From Methanobrevibacter millerae (GTDB lineage Archaea > Methanobacteriota > Methanobacteria > Methanobacteriales > Methanobacteriaceae): a stretch of 64,000 bases of DNA. Every line of letters begins with the position of its first letter. Positions within the stretch are counted from its first letter, which is position 1. The position numbers were made by a program, and so were the translations under genes. The notes below the pieces were generated by a model. It had not been told where the DNA came from, made no database searches, and saw only the letters and a program-made list of their open reading frames with translations. The stretch lies in contig NZ_CP011266.1 of the NCBI RefSeq assembly GCF_001477655.1, positions 2,278,001 to 2,342,000 on the forward strand. Direction: 5' to 3'. Positions 1 through 8,785 of this stretch are shown here, piece by piece.

Positions 1-687
1 ATTTTCATCGGATTTTTTATGTTAATATTAACTCCATGTACAGATTGGTATTTAGTATTCACAAAAATGGCAAAAGGAGATTTAAATTTAAGTCTTTCAC
101 TGCTTCCAATCAATCTAATATTGCAGATTATCCTTCTGCCAGTCTATCTGATAATATTCTTTTCAAGCAACAACTCAATGAGTTATATTGATCTTGGATA
201 TTCAATATTGATAGTAATTGTAATACCATTTATCCTGGCCCAATTAACCAAAGTAATATTAAATGATGATATAACTGAAAAAGCATCAGACTTTTTTTCA
301 AATTATCAAATCGTATTCCTTGCACTGGCCGTTTTTGCAATATTCAACAGTACAGGAGAATTATTATTCAAGAATTTGAATTCAGTGTTAACAATATTCA
401 TTCCATTAATAATCTTTTTTATAACAAATACAATTATAGATTTATTGCTGTGTGAAAAAATTAATTTCACATATGAAGAATATGCGAGCCTGACCATGAC
501 AACACTAGCACGCAATTCACCATTGGCGCTGGCCATTGCAATTAACTCATTTCCCGGACGTGAATTAATAGCGATTGCACTTGTAATAGGCCCATTGATT
601 GAACTGCCTGTTTTATATATTGTTTCAAGATTCGTATTATACATCAAAAAATCAGGACTGTTCTTTACATGCAAAATTAATTTGTAG
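1..687 (+). CDS. ACR3/bile acid:sodium symporter-family transporter, 5' truncated
   Basis: The reading frame is open from the first base of the window, so the N-terminal half lies outside and the first internal ATG (19) is not the true start. The visible 228 residues are almost wholly hydrophobic with about six membrane segments. An early TPCTDWYLVFTKMAKGD stretch resembles the conserved 'TPC...AKGD' region of the arsenite efflux (ACR3) branch of the bile acid:Na+ symporter superfamily. The likely role is export of an anionic solute through the cytoplasmic membrane; arsenite is possible but no ars regulator or reductase is visible nearby. The 3' end overlaps the convergent small exporter by 11 bp. 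Confidence 0.75.
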   Translation: MFIGFFMLILTPCTDWYLVFTKMAKGDLNLSLSLLPINLILQIILLPVYLIIFFSSNNSMSYIDLGYSILIVIVIPFILAQLTKVILNDDITEKASDFFSNYQIVFLALAVFAIFNSTGELLFKNLNSVLTIFIPLIIFFITNTIIDLLLCEKINFTYEEYASLTMTTLARNSPLALAIAINSFPGRELIAIALVIGPLIELPVLYIVSRFVLYIKKSGLFFTCKINL

Positions 688-997
688 TCAGATTAAGACC
701 AATAACGCCAGCCACAATTAATGCAATGAAAAATATCCTCAAAGCATCTGCTGACTCACCTAAAAACATCATTCCAAATACAATTACACCAACTGCACCA
801 ATGGCCGTCCAACAGGCATAAGCTGTCCCCATAGGAATTGATTTAAAAGAAATAGATAACAATACTAAACTTAAAATCATGAATATTACAAAAAGTGCTG
901 TGTAAAAAATATTAGAGAAATTATTTGAGAATTTGAGAGCCAAAACCCATGCCATTTCAAAAAGGCCTGCAAATACCAGTATTATCCATGAATTCAT
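677..997 (-). CDS. SMR-family exporter, Gdx/SugE type
   Basis: This is a 106-residue, four-helix small multidrug resistance protein, the usual length for the family. It shows the membrane-embedded glutamate in helix 1 (GLFEMAWVLALKFS, residues 11-24), then PMGTAYACWTAIGAVG and a C-terminal GVIGLNL. The WTAIGAVG and GESA patterns fit the Gdx/SugE (guanidinium exporter) branch better than EmrE. It would act as a dual-topology dimer driven by protons. No guanidine riboswitch can sit upstream, because only 18 bp separate the start from the next gene's stop; it may be co-transcribed with that gene. The substrate is inferred from subfamily only. Confidence 0.85.
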   Translation of the reverse strand: MNSWIILVFAGLFEMAWVLALKFSNNFSNIFYTALFVIFMILSLVLLSISFKSIPMGTAYACWTAIGAVGVIVFGMMFLGESADALRIFFIALIVAGVIGLNLTTN

Positions 998-1015
998 GAA
1001 TATGATATTTAGATT

Positions 1016-1717
1016 TTAATAGTTAATAAAATTTTCAAATAATTTGAATAGAAGTGGAATGCGGACAATTAAAGCTAAAATCACCAAAACACATATTGCA
1101 CCAATTGCGAAGTTTTTATAATACTTTTTAGACGATACCGGAGCAAATAGCTTAACACCTGCTGGTGTTGTTGCATCCAAGACTACATGAGAGAACAATC
1201 CCAAAAATAAAGCTAAAACTATCTGAATATAAGTTATTTCAAAAGATTGTAAAACAACCACTGAAATAAAAAATAATGGAAGAAAAATTGGTAGTAACCT
1301 TTTGTTAAGGAATAGAAAACTTAATAGAGCTATTAAAATTGCAATTAAGTAGTTATTTGGAAGGATAGTTACATTAATTATTAATTCCCAAGCCCATATT
1401 AATATTAATGAAACAGCAGAAGCCAAAATTATAGTTCCAGGGATAGAATGTGTAAAACTTCTGTGTTCAGAAAAATAAAAGGTTACACCCAAAAATACAA
1501 TAATTAAACCAATGAAATAAGGTAATTTTAGGATATATAATGATATAAAAATCAATAAACCTAAAATAATAATCTTATAAACATTTTCCTTTTTAAATTT
1601 ATGGTCAAAATCCGGAATATTAGCACCAATAACGGCTAAAGCAATTATCAGAGGATTAAAAGAAAACATCAATGCCAATATCAATGCAAATAAAGAATGA
1701 CCTTTATAGGAAGACAT
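1016..1717 (-). CDS. Membrane-bound metal-dependent hydrolase (YdjM/DUF457 family)
   Basis: This multi-pass membrane protein has GHSLFALILAL near the N-terminus, IPDFDH and SEHRSFTHSI, the His/Asp pattern of the YdjM-like (COG1988) membrane hydrolases, and a late GLFSHVVLDATTPAGVKLFAP. The substrate of the family is unknown. I place the start at 1717 (MSSYKGHS), because AAGGTGGGAT (about 1721-1730) is a well-spaced ribosome binding site for it; a longer start at 1750 would add 11 atypical residues and bury that site. The gene lies 18 bp upstream of the SMR exporter on the same strand, probably one transcript. About 233 residues. Confidence 0.75.
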   Translation of the reverse strand: MSSYKGHSLFALILALMFSFNPLIIALAVIGANIPDFDHKFKKENVYKIIILGLLIFISLYILKLPYFIGLIIVFLGVTFYFSEHRSFTHSIPGTIILASAVSLILIWAWELIINVTILPNNYLIAILIALLSFLFLNKRLLPIFLPLFFISVVVLQSFEITYIQIVLALFLGLFSHVVLDATTPAGVKLFAPVSSKKYYKNFAIGAICVLVILALIVRIPLLFKLFENFINY

Positions 1718-1895
1718 GTTTAATCCCACCTTATTTAATGAAAATCCCAATGGATTTCATATCATATTTAACTTAATTTAAATATAAGTAACTTATCCAA
1801 GAGCATTTGACAAGTAATAATTGAAATTACCCATATAAAAAGTATAATATAATGTAAATCAATAATATAACATATTGGATTATAGGTTTGGCAAA

Positions 1896-2924
1896 ATGTT
1901 TGAAAAACAAAAAACTAAATTGAACAATTATAATAAAATTGTGATAATATTCACAGTATTATTAATTACAAATATTATTTTTTACATTTCATTATTGATT
2001 GTATTCTATAAGGACATAATTAATGGAATTACAAATTTCGGATTAATCAATAATATTTTCTTAATAGTATCTGCAATCATAATCTTAGGATTTATCTCGA
2101 CGAGACTGCCCCAATTTAGAAAAAGAAATAAAGGTTCAATATATGAAATTGGATATTTAATTCTTTTTGGTATGGTAAGCATAGTTGTGTCTTATTTTAA
2201 TAAAAGTACAGAATTTGATTATATTGTAATGCCACTTTTAGATATGTTTAAAGTTTTGTCAGTCATGTTAATATTAACTTTAATTGCAACAAAAACAAAA
2301 GCATTTAAAGGAGTTATTTCTGGAAAAATAAGTAAAAAAACAATTATTTATTGTTTTATAATATTTAGTATTTTAGGCATTCTTTCATCTATTTACTATG
2401 TTAATGTAGATGGAACCCCTTCTGATGTGAGAAATTTAATAATTATGATTAGTGGGTTGTTTGGTGGACCGTATGTTGGAATTCCTTCAGGCATAATAGC
2501 AGGATTATTTAAATATTCACAAGGTGGAGCCACTGCACTTCCATGTGCTGTTGCAACAGTCATTTGCGGAATTATCGGAAGTTTAATTCATGTTTGGAAC
2601 AATGGGAAATTCCCTAAAACAAGGCATTCTGCAATATTAATGTTCTTATTCATAGGGTTTGATATGTTATTAATTGTCGTGTTAACACCACCATACATCT
2701 CAATAGCATATATCAGAAATATTTATATTCTCACAGTATTCGGATCAGTTATTGGAATGGTTTTGTTTTCAATGATTTTAAACGAAACAAAAACAAAAAA
2801 CACTACAATTAACTATGAAGATTTGAAACTTAAAGAAATGGAAAACACCTTAGACGAATATGATGAAAGAATTGAAAATTTAGAAGAAGAAATTCGGGAA
2901 TTAAAAAATCAAAATCCAAAATAA
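1896..2924 (+). CDS. LytS-type 5TM sensor-domain protein without a kinase
   Basis: The protein has about eight predicted membrane segments. A glycine-rich stretch (MISGLFGGPYVGIPSG...GLFKYSQGG) is typical of the 5TM-LYT sensor domain of LytS/YhcK histidine kinases. The output domain is absent: after the last helix there is only a short charged coiled coil (NTLDEYDERIENLEEEIRELK). It therefore may be a sensory or transport subunit that signals to a separate partner; this is inference. The ATG at 1896, preceded by AGGTTTGG, is preferred over an upstream TTG at 1875. It converges on the next gene with a 16-bp overlap. Confidence 0.65.
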   Translation: MFEKQKTKLNNYNKIVIIFTVLLITNIIFYISLLIVFYKDIINGITNFGLINNIFLIVSAIIILGFISTRLPQFRKRNKGSIYEIGYLILFGMVSIVVSYFNKSTEFDYIVMPLLDMFKVLSVMLILTLIATKTKAFKGVISGKISKKTIIYCFIIFSILGILSSIYYVNVDGTPSDVRNLIIMISGLFGGPYVGIPSGIIAGLFKYSQGGATALPCAVATVICGIIGSLIHVWNNGKFPKTRHSAILMFLFIGFDMLLIVVLTPPYISIAYIRNIYILTVFGSVIGMVLFSMILNETKTKNTTINYEDLKLKEMENTLDEYDERIENLEEEIRELKNQNPK

Positions 2925-3649
2925 GCCAAAAAGCTTTTCATTTGCTTTAATGATCTTTCAAAACTTCCTTTTCCAATTGAAGCAAATGGAGATAAAACTT
3001 CACAAGTAATAGCTGGGATTCCCCTTAAATTACAAGTATCCTCAACAGCACCCTTATATTGTGAGCCTGCAATATCATATTTAATTACTTCACTTCCAAC
3101 ATCATGAGAAATATGTTCTGCAATCAAAACACTTTCAAAAGAAGGATTTCTAGATGAGAATACTGATTCAAATCCAGGATTACTATTATATGCAGTTGAG
3201 TGAAAATCACCGACACAATCTATTTTTAACTCACAAATAGCTCGCAAAATCTGATTGCTTAAAGAATTAGCCATGTGTGCTGCCCTGTTTAAATCGATTG
3301 AATTGAATGATCTCTCATTATTCATGGTAGAATTTGGAGAAGCAAATGGAATAACATAAACAGTATTGTTTAAATCCGTTTTAATCAGTTCATTTAATAA
3401 TGTTAAATTAGCCAATTGTGGAGACAATTCATTTCCATGAATTCCTGATAAAACAAGAATTTTTTTACCGGAATTTCCAATTTTAAAAATAGGAGTTCCA
3501 TAAACGCAAGATGACAAAACAAACTTGGAAAATTTGGTTAATTCTATTTTTTCAAAAATCTGTCTGTTTTTAGAGATATAACCTCTTGAAAGAAAAGAGA
3601 CATAAGTCATTTCTACATTTTCAAAATCATCCACATAATCGAAATCCAT
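2909..3649 (-). CDS. Succinylglutamate desuccinylase/aspartoacylase-family zinc hydrolase
   Basis: This 246-residue M14-type amidohydrolase carries GIHGNELSP (zinc ligands His and Glu), NSIDLNRA, and DFHSTAYNSNPG (third zinc His), followed by CEV, which places the late family glutamate. This is the arrangement of the AstE/AspA family, whose members remove an acyl group from an amino acid or act as small carboxypeptidases. The true substrate cannot be read from the sequence. The gene stands alone and is divergent from the helicase at 3702 with a 52-bp AT-rich gap that must hold both promoters. Confidence 0.8.
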   Translation of the reverse strand: MDFDYVDDFENVEMTYVSFLSRGYISKNRQIFEKIELTKFSKFVLSSCVYGTPIFKIGNSGKKILVLSGIHGNELSPQLANLTLLNELIKTDLNNTVYVIPFASPNSTMNNERSFNSIDLNRAAHMANSLSNQILRAICELKIDCVGDFHSTAYNSNPGFESVFSSRNPSFESVLIAEHISHDVGSEVIKYDIAGSQYKGAVEDTCNLRGIPAITCEVLSPFASIGKGSFERSLKQMKSFLAYFGF

Positions 3650-3701
3650 ATTTATTAATTAAATCAAAGTCTTATTTATTATTTTTACTTGTTGTGATGA
3701 A

Positions 3702-5621
3702 ATGAAAAAATACATTAAAAAATTAATAAAGCTAATCAACTATGAAAGGGAAGCTGAAATAGAACTGATGGTATCTGAAATAGAGAATATGTCTGGTCAA
3801 AAAAGAGAAGAACTCGGAAGAGCCATCAACAAAGTCAAAGGAAAATACCTTGGAAAGGAATTGGGATTAAATATTGTGCAGTTCGGAAGGTCTGAAATTA
3901 TCGATACTGAAATTAGTGTTGGAGATATGGTTTTAGTGAGCACTGGAAATCCTTTGCGAAGCGATTTGACAGGTACAGTTACCGAGAAAGGTGGGCGATT
4001 CATTAAAGTTGCATTTGATAGCAGAGTTCCAAAATGGGCTCTTAAAAAGAAAGTCAGGTTAGATTTATATGCAAATGACATTACATTCAGAAGAATGGAA
4101 GACAATTTAAAGCATCTGACATTGAAAGGAAAAAATGCTCTCGAATATTCCCTAAATAAAAGAGATCCCCAACCCAACAGAGACAATATCTATATCGACT
4201 ACATTGACGAGTCATTAAATGAATCACAGAAATTGGCTGTTAAAAATAGCCTTACAAGTCAAAATTTCTTTTTAATACATGGTCCTTTCGGAACAGGAAA
4301 AACCAGAACACTGGTTGAATTGATATCACAGGAAGTAAGACAGAACAGAAAAGTTTTGGCCACAGCAGAAAGCAATGCCGCAGTTGATAATATTGTTGAA
4401 AGACTGGTTCTGAATAAAAAACTAAAAATAACAAGATTAGGACATCCACAGCGAGTATCTAAAGATAATATTACATATACATTAGCATACAAAGTCGAAA
4501 AACACTCACTTAACGATAAAATCAGGAGAATTCATAAAAAGATTGACAAATTGATTGAAAAAAGAAGCAACTTTACAAAGCCTACACCACAGTACAGAAG
4601 AGGATTTTCAGACCATGACATCCTGTATTATGCATCCAAGGGAAAAGGGGGTCGCGGAATAAGCGCTGAAAAAATGAAATCAATGGCTGATTGGCTTGAT
4701 TACAATTTAGAAATAGATGAATTGCATGATGAAATTAAAAGAGTGGAAAACAAAATGATTAAAGACATTGTTGAAACAAGCGATGTAATTCTATCCACCA
4801 ATTCTTCTGCAGCGCTTGACAGCATTGCAAGTACAAAATTCGATGTTGTCATTGTTGATGAAGCATCACAGGCCACAATTCCAAGCGTTCTGATTCCAAT
4901 TGCAAAGGCAAGAAAGTTCATATTGGCAGGTGACCACAAGCAACTTCCGCCAACAATTATCAGCGACAGGGCATATGATTTACAGGACACACTGTTTGAA
5001 TCTCTGATTGAAAAATACCCCCACAAATCACAATTATTGAATGTACAATACCGTATGAATAAAGTTCTTATGGAATTTCCAAACTCTGAATTTTATGACA
5101 ATAACTTGAAAAGTGATACAAGTGTTAATAATATCACTTTAAAGGATATTTCTGATGTTGAAGATGATGATGCCCTGATGTTTATCGATACATGCAATAT
5201 AGAAAAAAATCATGAAAAACACCTGAAAGATTCAAAATCAATTGTAAACCATATAGAAGCAAGAATCGCAATAAAAGTGGCGACGGATTATATAAAAGCC
5301 GGTATCAGTGAAAAAGACATTGGAATAATAAGTCCCTATGCTGATCAGGTGAAATTAATCTCTGAAAAAACCAACATTGAAGTGAAAACTGTTGACGGTT
5401 TTCAGGGCCGTGAAAAAGAAATCATAATTATTTCAACAGTTAGAAGCAATGAACACGGACAAATTGGATTTTTAAAAGATTTGAGAAGACTTAATGTTGC
5501 AATTACTCGTGCAAAAAGAAAATTAATCATAATTGGAAACAGCAATACTTTAAAATCCAATGCAACTTATGACAGATTAATAAATTTTGTTGATGATAAA
5601 AATTTGAAAGTAGTTATTTAG
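3702..5621 (+). CDS. Superfamily 1 DNA/RNA helicase (SMUBP2/DNA2-NAM7-like)
   Basis: All main SF1B helicase motifs are present. An N-terminal beta-barrel region (about 65-125) precedes Walker A GPFGTGKT (194-201), Walker B VDEASQAT, motif III GDHKQLPPT, motif IV VQYRMN, motif V TVDGFQGREKEIII and motif VI RRLNVAITRAKRKL. Length (639 aa) and order match the IGHMBP2/Hcs1 group of archaeal helicases, which act on DNA or RNA with 5'-3' polarity. The ATG at 3702 follows GTTGTGATG. It stands alone, with the structured RNA locus and argG downstream. Confidence 0.9.
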   Translation: MKKYIKKLIKLINYEREAEIELMVSEIENMSGQKREELGRAINKVKGKYLGKELGLNIVQFGRSEIIDTEISVGDMVLVSTGNPLRSDLTGTVTEKGGRFIKVAFDSRVPKWALKKKVRLDLYANDITFRRMEDNLKHLTLKGKNALEYSLNKRDPQPNRDNIYIDYIDESLNESQKLAVKNSLTSQNFFLIHGPFGTGKTRTLVELISQEVRQNRKVLATAESNAAVDNIVERLVLNKKLKITRLGHPQRVSKDNITYTLAYKVEKHSLNDKIRRIHKKIDKLIEKRSNFTKPTPQYRRGFSDHDILYYASKGKGGRGISAEKMKSMADWLDYNLEIDELHDEIKRVENKMIKDIVETSDVILSTNSSAALDSIASTKFDVVIVDEASQATIPSVLIPIAKARKFILAGDHKQLPPTIISDRAYDLQDTLFESLIEKYPHKSQLLNVQYRMNKVLMEFPNSEFYDNNLKSDTSVNNITLKDISDVEDDDALMFIDTCNIEKNHEKHLKDSKSIVNHIEARIAIKVATDYIKAGISEKDIGIISPYADQVKLISEKTNIEVKTVDGFQGREKEIIIISTVRSNEHGQIGFLKDLRRLNVAITRAKRKLIIIGNSNTLKSNATYDRLINFVDDKNLKVVI

Positions 5622-5633
5622 GCATACCTAAAC

Positions 5634-5641
5634 TTTAAATA
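5634..5641 (+). promoter_or_regulatory. TATA box of the argG-upstream RNA
   Basis: TTTAAATA preceded by AAAC, a BRE/TATA layout close to the tRNA promoters of this window. A start 24-26 bases downstream would fall at about 5662-5666, exactly where the first RNA stem begins. Confidence 0.5.
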
Positions 5642-5663
5642 TGATAAAGCAAATATAATTATA

Positions 5664-5801
5664 TACAGAGACTGAAAGGTGAACCAAAAAATACCTTCAA
5701 ACTCTGCTCTTAATTGGGAGCGTAATTTTTCAAAGCCCATATAACTTTTCAACCTCAATTATATCCCAATTAAGAGTATTCTTCTGTCAAAATCTTTTTT
5801 T
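5664..5801 (+). ncRNA. Candidate structured small RNA, two stacked hairpins plus U-tract
   Basis: The gap between the helicase and argG holds a compact RNA-like unit. Hairpin 1: CAGAG (5666-5670) pairs with CTCTG (5702-5706), enclosing TGAAAGGT (5673-5680) paired to ACCTTCA (5693-5699) with one bulged A. Hairpin 2 follows with no spacer: CTCTTAATTGGGA (5707-5719) pairs perfectly over 13 bp with TCCCAATTAAGAG (5764-5776) around a 44-base loop. Seven T bases (5795-5801) lie 18 bases later. With the TATA box at 5634 this gives a transcript of about 138 nt. argG has its own TATA box after the U-tract, so a free RNA is more likely than a leader. No known RNA family was recognised. Confidence 0.5.
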
Positions 5802-5818
5802 AAAAAATACATTAATGA

Positions 5819-5826
5819 TTATATAC
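5819..5826 (+). promoter_or_regulatory. argG TATA box
   Basis: TTATATAC lies after the U-tract of the upstream RNA and 60 bases before the argG ATG. The sequence TTATATACTATTAAAA resembles the tRNA promoters at 17962 and 19006. Confidence 0.45.
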
Positions 5827-5885
5827 TATTAAAAACAAAAAATAATTGTTATTCATTTTTATAATAAATTATATATGGTGATTAT

Positions 5886-7061
5886 ATGGACAAAGTAGTC
5901 TTAGCATTCAGTGGTGGACTAGATACCTCTGTATGTGTTAAATTATTAGAAGAAAAATATGATGTGGAAGTAGTAACAGCCTGTGTAGATGTAGGACAGG
6001 GTGAAGAAGAAATTAAAAAAGCAGAATCCATGGCTGCTAAAGTAGGTACTGGAAACCATTACACAATTGATGCAAGAGAAGAATTTGCAAACGAATATGT
6101 TGCAAGAGGAATAAAAGCAAATGCTGAATATGAAGGATACCCATTAAGTACAGCACTTGCAAGACCTTTAATCGCTCAAAAAATTATAGAAGTTGCTGAA
6201 AAAGAAGGAGCAACAGCAATCGCACATGGTTGTACCGGAAAAGGAAACGACCAATTCAGATTTGAAGCTGTAATTCTTGCAATGTCTGATTTAGATGTTA
6301 TTGCACCAATCAGAGAATTAAACCTAACAAGAACTGAAGAGCAAGCTTACGCTGAAGAAAAAGGTATCAAATTAAATTATGATAAAATTTACAGTATTGA
6401 TGAAAACATTTGGGGAAGATCCATCGAAGGAGGAAACTTAGAAGACCCTGCAAACGAACCCCCTGAAGACATTTACGAATGGACCAAATCATGGAAAGAT
6501 GCTAATGATGAACCTCAAAAAGTTACTATTGAATTTGAAGAAGGTGTTCCTGTAGCTATTGACGGTGAAATGATGCCTTTAATTGAATTGATTGAAAAAG
6601 CAAATAAAATTGCAGGGGACAATGGTATTGGAAGAGTAGACACCATTGAAAACAGAATGATTGGTCTTAAAAGTAGGGAAAATTACGAAGTTCCTGGAGC
6701 TAAATTATTAATTGCAGCCCACCAAGCATTGGAAGAACTCGTATTGACTACAGATGAATTAAGATTTGCAGAATACATGTCAACTCTTTATGCTGATTTA
6801 GTATACAGAGCATTATGGCAAGAACCTTTAAGAGAAGACTTAGACCAAGCAATTGACAACATGCAACAAAGAGTTAGTGGTGAAGTCACAATGAAACTCT
6901 TTAAAGGATCAATTCAACCATTAGTTAGAAAATCACCTTTCAGCTTACACAGCATCGAACAAATTACGTTTGAAGACAAAGATACCGATCAAAGAGAAGT
7001 TGAAGGTATGATTAAATACCACGGTTTGCAGGCTGCAAACTATCAAAAATTAAACAGATAG
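5886..7061 (+). CDS. argG: Argininosuccinate synthase
   Basis: Joins citrulline and aspartate with ATP to give argininosuccinate, the penultimate step of arginine synthesis in the cytoplasm. The 391 residues begin with the PP-loop ATP motif [17 protein letters not shown] (SGGLDTS 9-15). They continue with [26 protein letters not shown] and [12 protein letters not shown], all hallmarks of the family, and the length is normal. The start is fixed by GGTGATT (5877-5883). No other arg genes are adjacent. A perfect 18-bp palindrome overlaps its stop codon and may end transcription. Confidence 0.97.
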   Translation: MDKVVLAFSGGLDTSVCVKLLEEKYDVEVVTACVDVGQGEEEIKKAESMAAKVGTGNHYTIDAREEFANEYVARGIKANAEYEGYPLSTALARPLIAQKIIEVAEKEGATAIAHGCTGKGNDQFRFEAVILAMSDLDVIAPIRELNLTRTEEQAYAEEKGIKLNYDKIYSIDENIWGRSIEGGNLEDPANEPPEDIYEWTKSWKDANDEPQKVTIEFEEGVPVAIDGEMMPLIELIEKANKIAGDNGIGRVDTIENRMIGLKSRENYEVPGAKLLIAAHQALEELVLTTDELRFAEYMSTLYADLVYRALWQEPLREDLDQAIDNMQQRVSGEVTMKLFKGSIQPLVRKSPFSLHSIEQITFEDKDTDQREVEGMIKYHGLQAANYQKLNR

Positions 7062-7074
7062 CTTTAAAGCTATC
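7057..7074. terminator. Palindrome between convergent argG and helicase
   Basis: GATAGCTTTAAAGCTATC is a perfect 18-bp palindrome covering the argG stop codon (TAG 7059-7061), 4 bp before the end of the convergent helicase gene. T-rich sequence follows on the plus strand (attttacttattttt). It is probably a bidirectional transcription end. Confidence 0.5.
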
Positions 7075-7077
7075 ATT

Positions 7078-8769
7078 TTACTTATTTTTTAATGCTTCAA
7101 TGAAATATTCATTGAAAAAACTTTTATTATAGTCAAACAGAAATTTAAAGTTTGAATCAATGATATACATGTCACAGTAATCATCTTTATCACGAATACC
7201 TCTACCATAAGCTTGCATTAATGCCATCACAGCCTGATAGAAATACCATGAAGAATCCAAAGACTTACGATATTTTACTTGCTCATTTAGTTGAGGATAA
7301 GGAATTTTAAATATTATCTGGAATCTGCATAAATCATCTTTCAGGTCAACACCATCTTTAATTGATGCGCCAATCAGTATTGCATCATCTTCAGTTTCAT
7401 TGAATTCTCGCAATACCTCATTTCTAGTTTCTCCACCAACAAATAACAAATCATATTCCTTTAAATTATCCATAATCCAGAAAGCCTGTTCATTGCTCGA
7501 AGTATGAATAACCCCTTTCTGATTGGGATATCTGTTAATTATTTCTTTAATTTTTAAGATAGCCCTTTTATTTCTCCAATTTGGAACACCATTTCTGTAA
7601 CCACTCATATTTCCAACAAATTCCTTAAAAATAGGTCTATTAGACACTTTAAATGGACTTTTTTCATAAATATAATAAGTATTGTCCGGATTGATATTAT
7701 TCCATTGACAAAATTTTTCCATATCTCCCAATGTGCCTGTCAGAAATATCCTTGTATTTCCAAAGTCCAATAAATTTTGTGTAGCATCAGAAACAGAATA
7801 GGGCTTGAATTCAGCAGAAATATCCATTTTATTTTCCTTAATCTGTTTGAAATCAGGCAAATCTATAATCAAATCGCCACCTTCAAGACCCAGCCTAATG
7901 GAATTGAATTCTTTTAAGTCACTTTCCAAAATTTGTTTTTCGACATAGTCAACTTCAGAGTATTTGGATACATTGTTTTCAAATTCGTCTAACGTAACCT
8001 GAACATCCTTGCCAGTCCCTTCTATTTTTTCAATGTTTTCTCCGCATTTTTTCATTAGCTCACTGCACAGGTCAATCCAATATTGGGATTTATTTTTAAT
8101 GTAGGAATAAGACTTTTCCTTTTTCATCAATGCCTCAAAAATATCAATACCGAATTTAGTTGAAATATATTCACGATTTAGTACATGTGAAGACAGCATC
8201 AGCATTTTACGCTCCAGATTATGTGCTTCATCCAAAATCAATAGCTGTCTTGAATCAAGAAGTTGATTGTCAACTCCCACACGATACATAAAATCATAAT
8301 TTGTAATAACATTTTCAGCCTGTTTGGCCTTCCTAAATGCTATTTGATAATCGCAGTCCTTACATTTTGCCAGATTATATTCTGATTTAAGACAAAAATC
8401 ACAGTTTCCCTTATAATTGCATTTATAATTTCCTTTCCCTTTAATTTCAACCAACATGTCCCCAAAATCGTGCAGATACTGTTCCTGAAGTTGTTTAGTC
8501 ATGGTCAAAATATAAGAGTCTTCATACATATTGGCAAGAGTCGTTGCAATGGCTGATTTACCAATGCCTGTCCCTGCTTCCAGAATAATATTCTTATAGC
8601 CTTCACCAATAGCATGGTTAATTTTATTAATCAGTTTTATTTGGGTGTTTCTAGGATGGTGTCCGGTTAATGACCAATGAATCATCCAATCTAAGTTAGA
8701 ATAATTGTTATTTTCATTCAATTTAATCCCACTCACAAGATATTCACAATAATGTTTATTAAAAATCAT
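7078..8769 (-). CDS. XPD/DinG-type superfamily 2 DNA helicase
   Basis: This is a Rad3-related helicase. Walker A is AGTGIGKS (about residues 65-72 from the chosen start). A cysteine cluster (CNYKGNCDFC...CKDC) matches the 4Fe-4S domain of XPD/DinG. Then come the DEAH box (LILDEAHNLER), TGTLGD, a DGVDLKDD region and motif VI QAYGRGIRDKDD. It would unwind DNA 5'-3' in repair or R-loop removal. The frame is open up to 8913, but the first 48 codons are the antisense of the sir2 gene. I choose the ATG at 8769, which leaves 16 bp to the divergent sir2 start; an ATG at 8685 is also possible. Confidence 0.88.
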   Translation of the reverse strand: MIFNKHYCEYLVSGIKLNENNNYSNLDWMIHWSLTGHHPRNTQIKLINKINHAIGEGYKNIILEAGTGIGKSAIATTLANMYEDSYILTMTKQLQEQYLHDFGDMLVEIKGKGNYKCNYKGNCDFCLKSEYNLAKCKDCDYQIAFRKAKQAENVITNYDFMYRVGVDNQLLDSRQLLILDEAHNLERKMLMLSSHVLNREYISTKFGIDIFEALMKKEKSYSYIKNKSQYWIDLCSELMKKCGENIEKIEGTGKDVQVTLDEFENNVSKYSEVDYVEKQILESDLKEFNSIRLGLEGGDLIIDLPDFKQIKENKMDISAEFKPYSVSDATQNLLDFGNTRIFLTGTLGDMEKFCQWNNINPDNTYYIYEKSPFKVSNRPIFKEFVGNMSGYRNGVPNWRNKRAILKIKEIINRYPNQKGVIHTSSNEQAFWIMDNLKEYDLLFVGGETRNEVLREFNETEDDAILIGASIKDGVDLKDDLCRFQIIFKIPYPQLNEQVKYRKSLDSSWYFYQAVMALMQAYGRGIRDKDDYCDMYIIDSNFKFLFDYNKSFFNEYFIEALKNK

Positions 8770-8785
8770 ATTTAAAAATAATGTT

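Noticed and set aside
306-674. 122-codon minus-strand frame opposite the ACR3-like gene
   Set aside because: A shadow of a membrane-protein gene; no SD and no recognisable domain.
998-1015. Guanidine riboswitch ahead of the Gdx/SugE gene
   Set aside because: Only 18 bp separate the gene from its neighbour; no room for the motif.
5664-5801. Riboswitch or attenuator controlling argG
   Set aside because: argG has its own TATA box after the U-tract, and no known arginine- or amino-acid-sensing motif was recognised; an independent RNA is favoured, though not proven.
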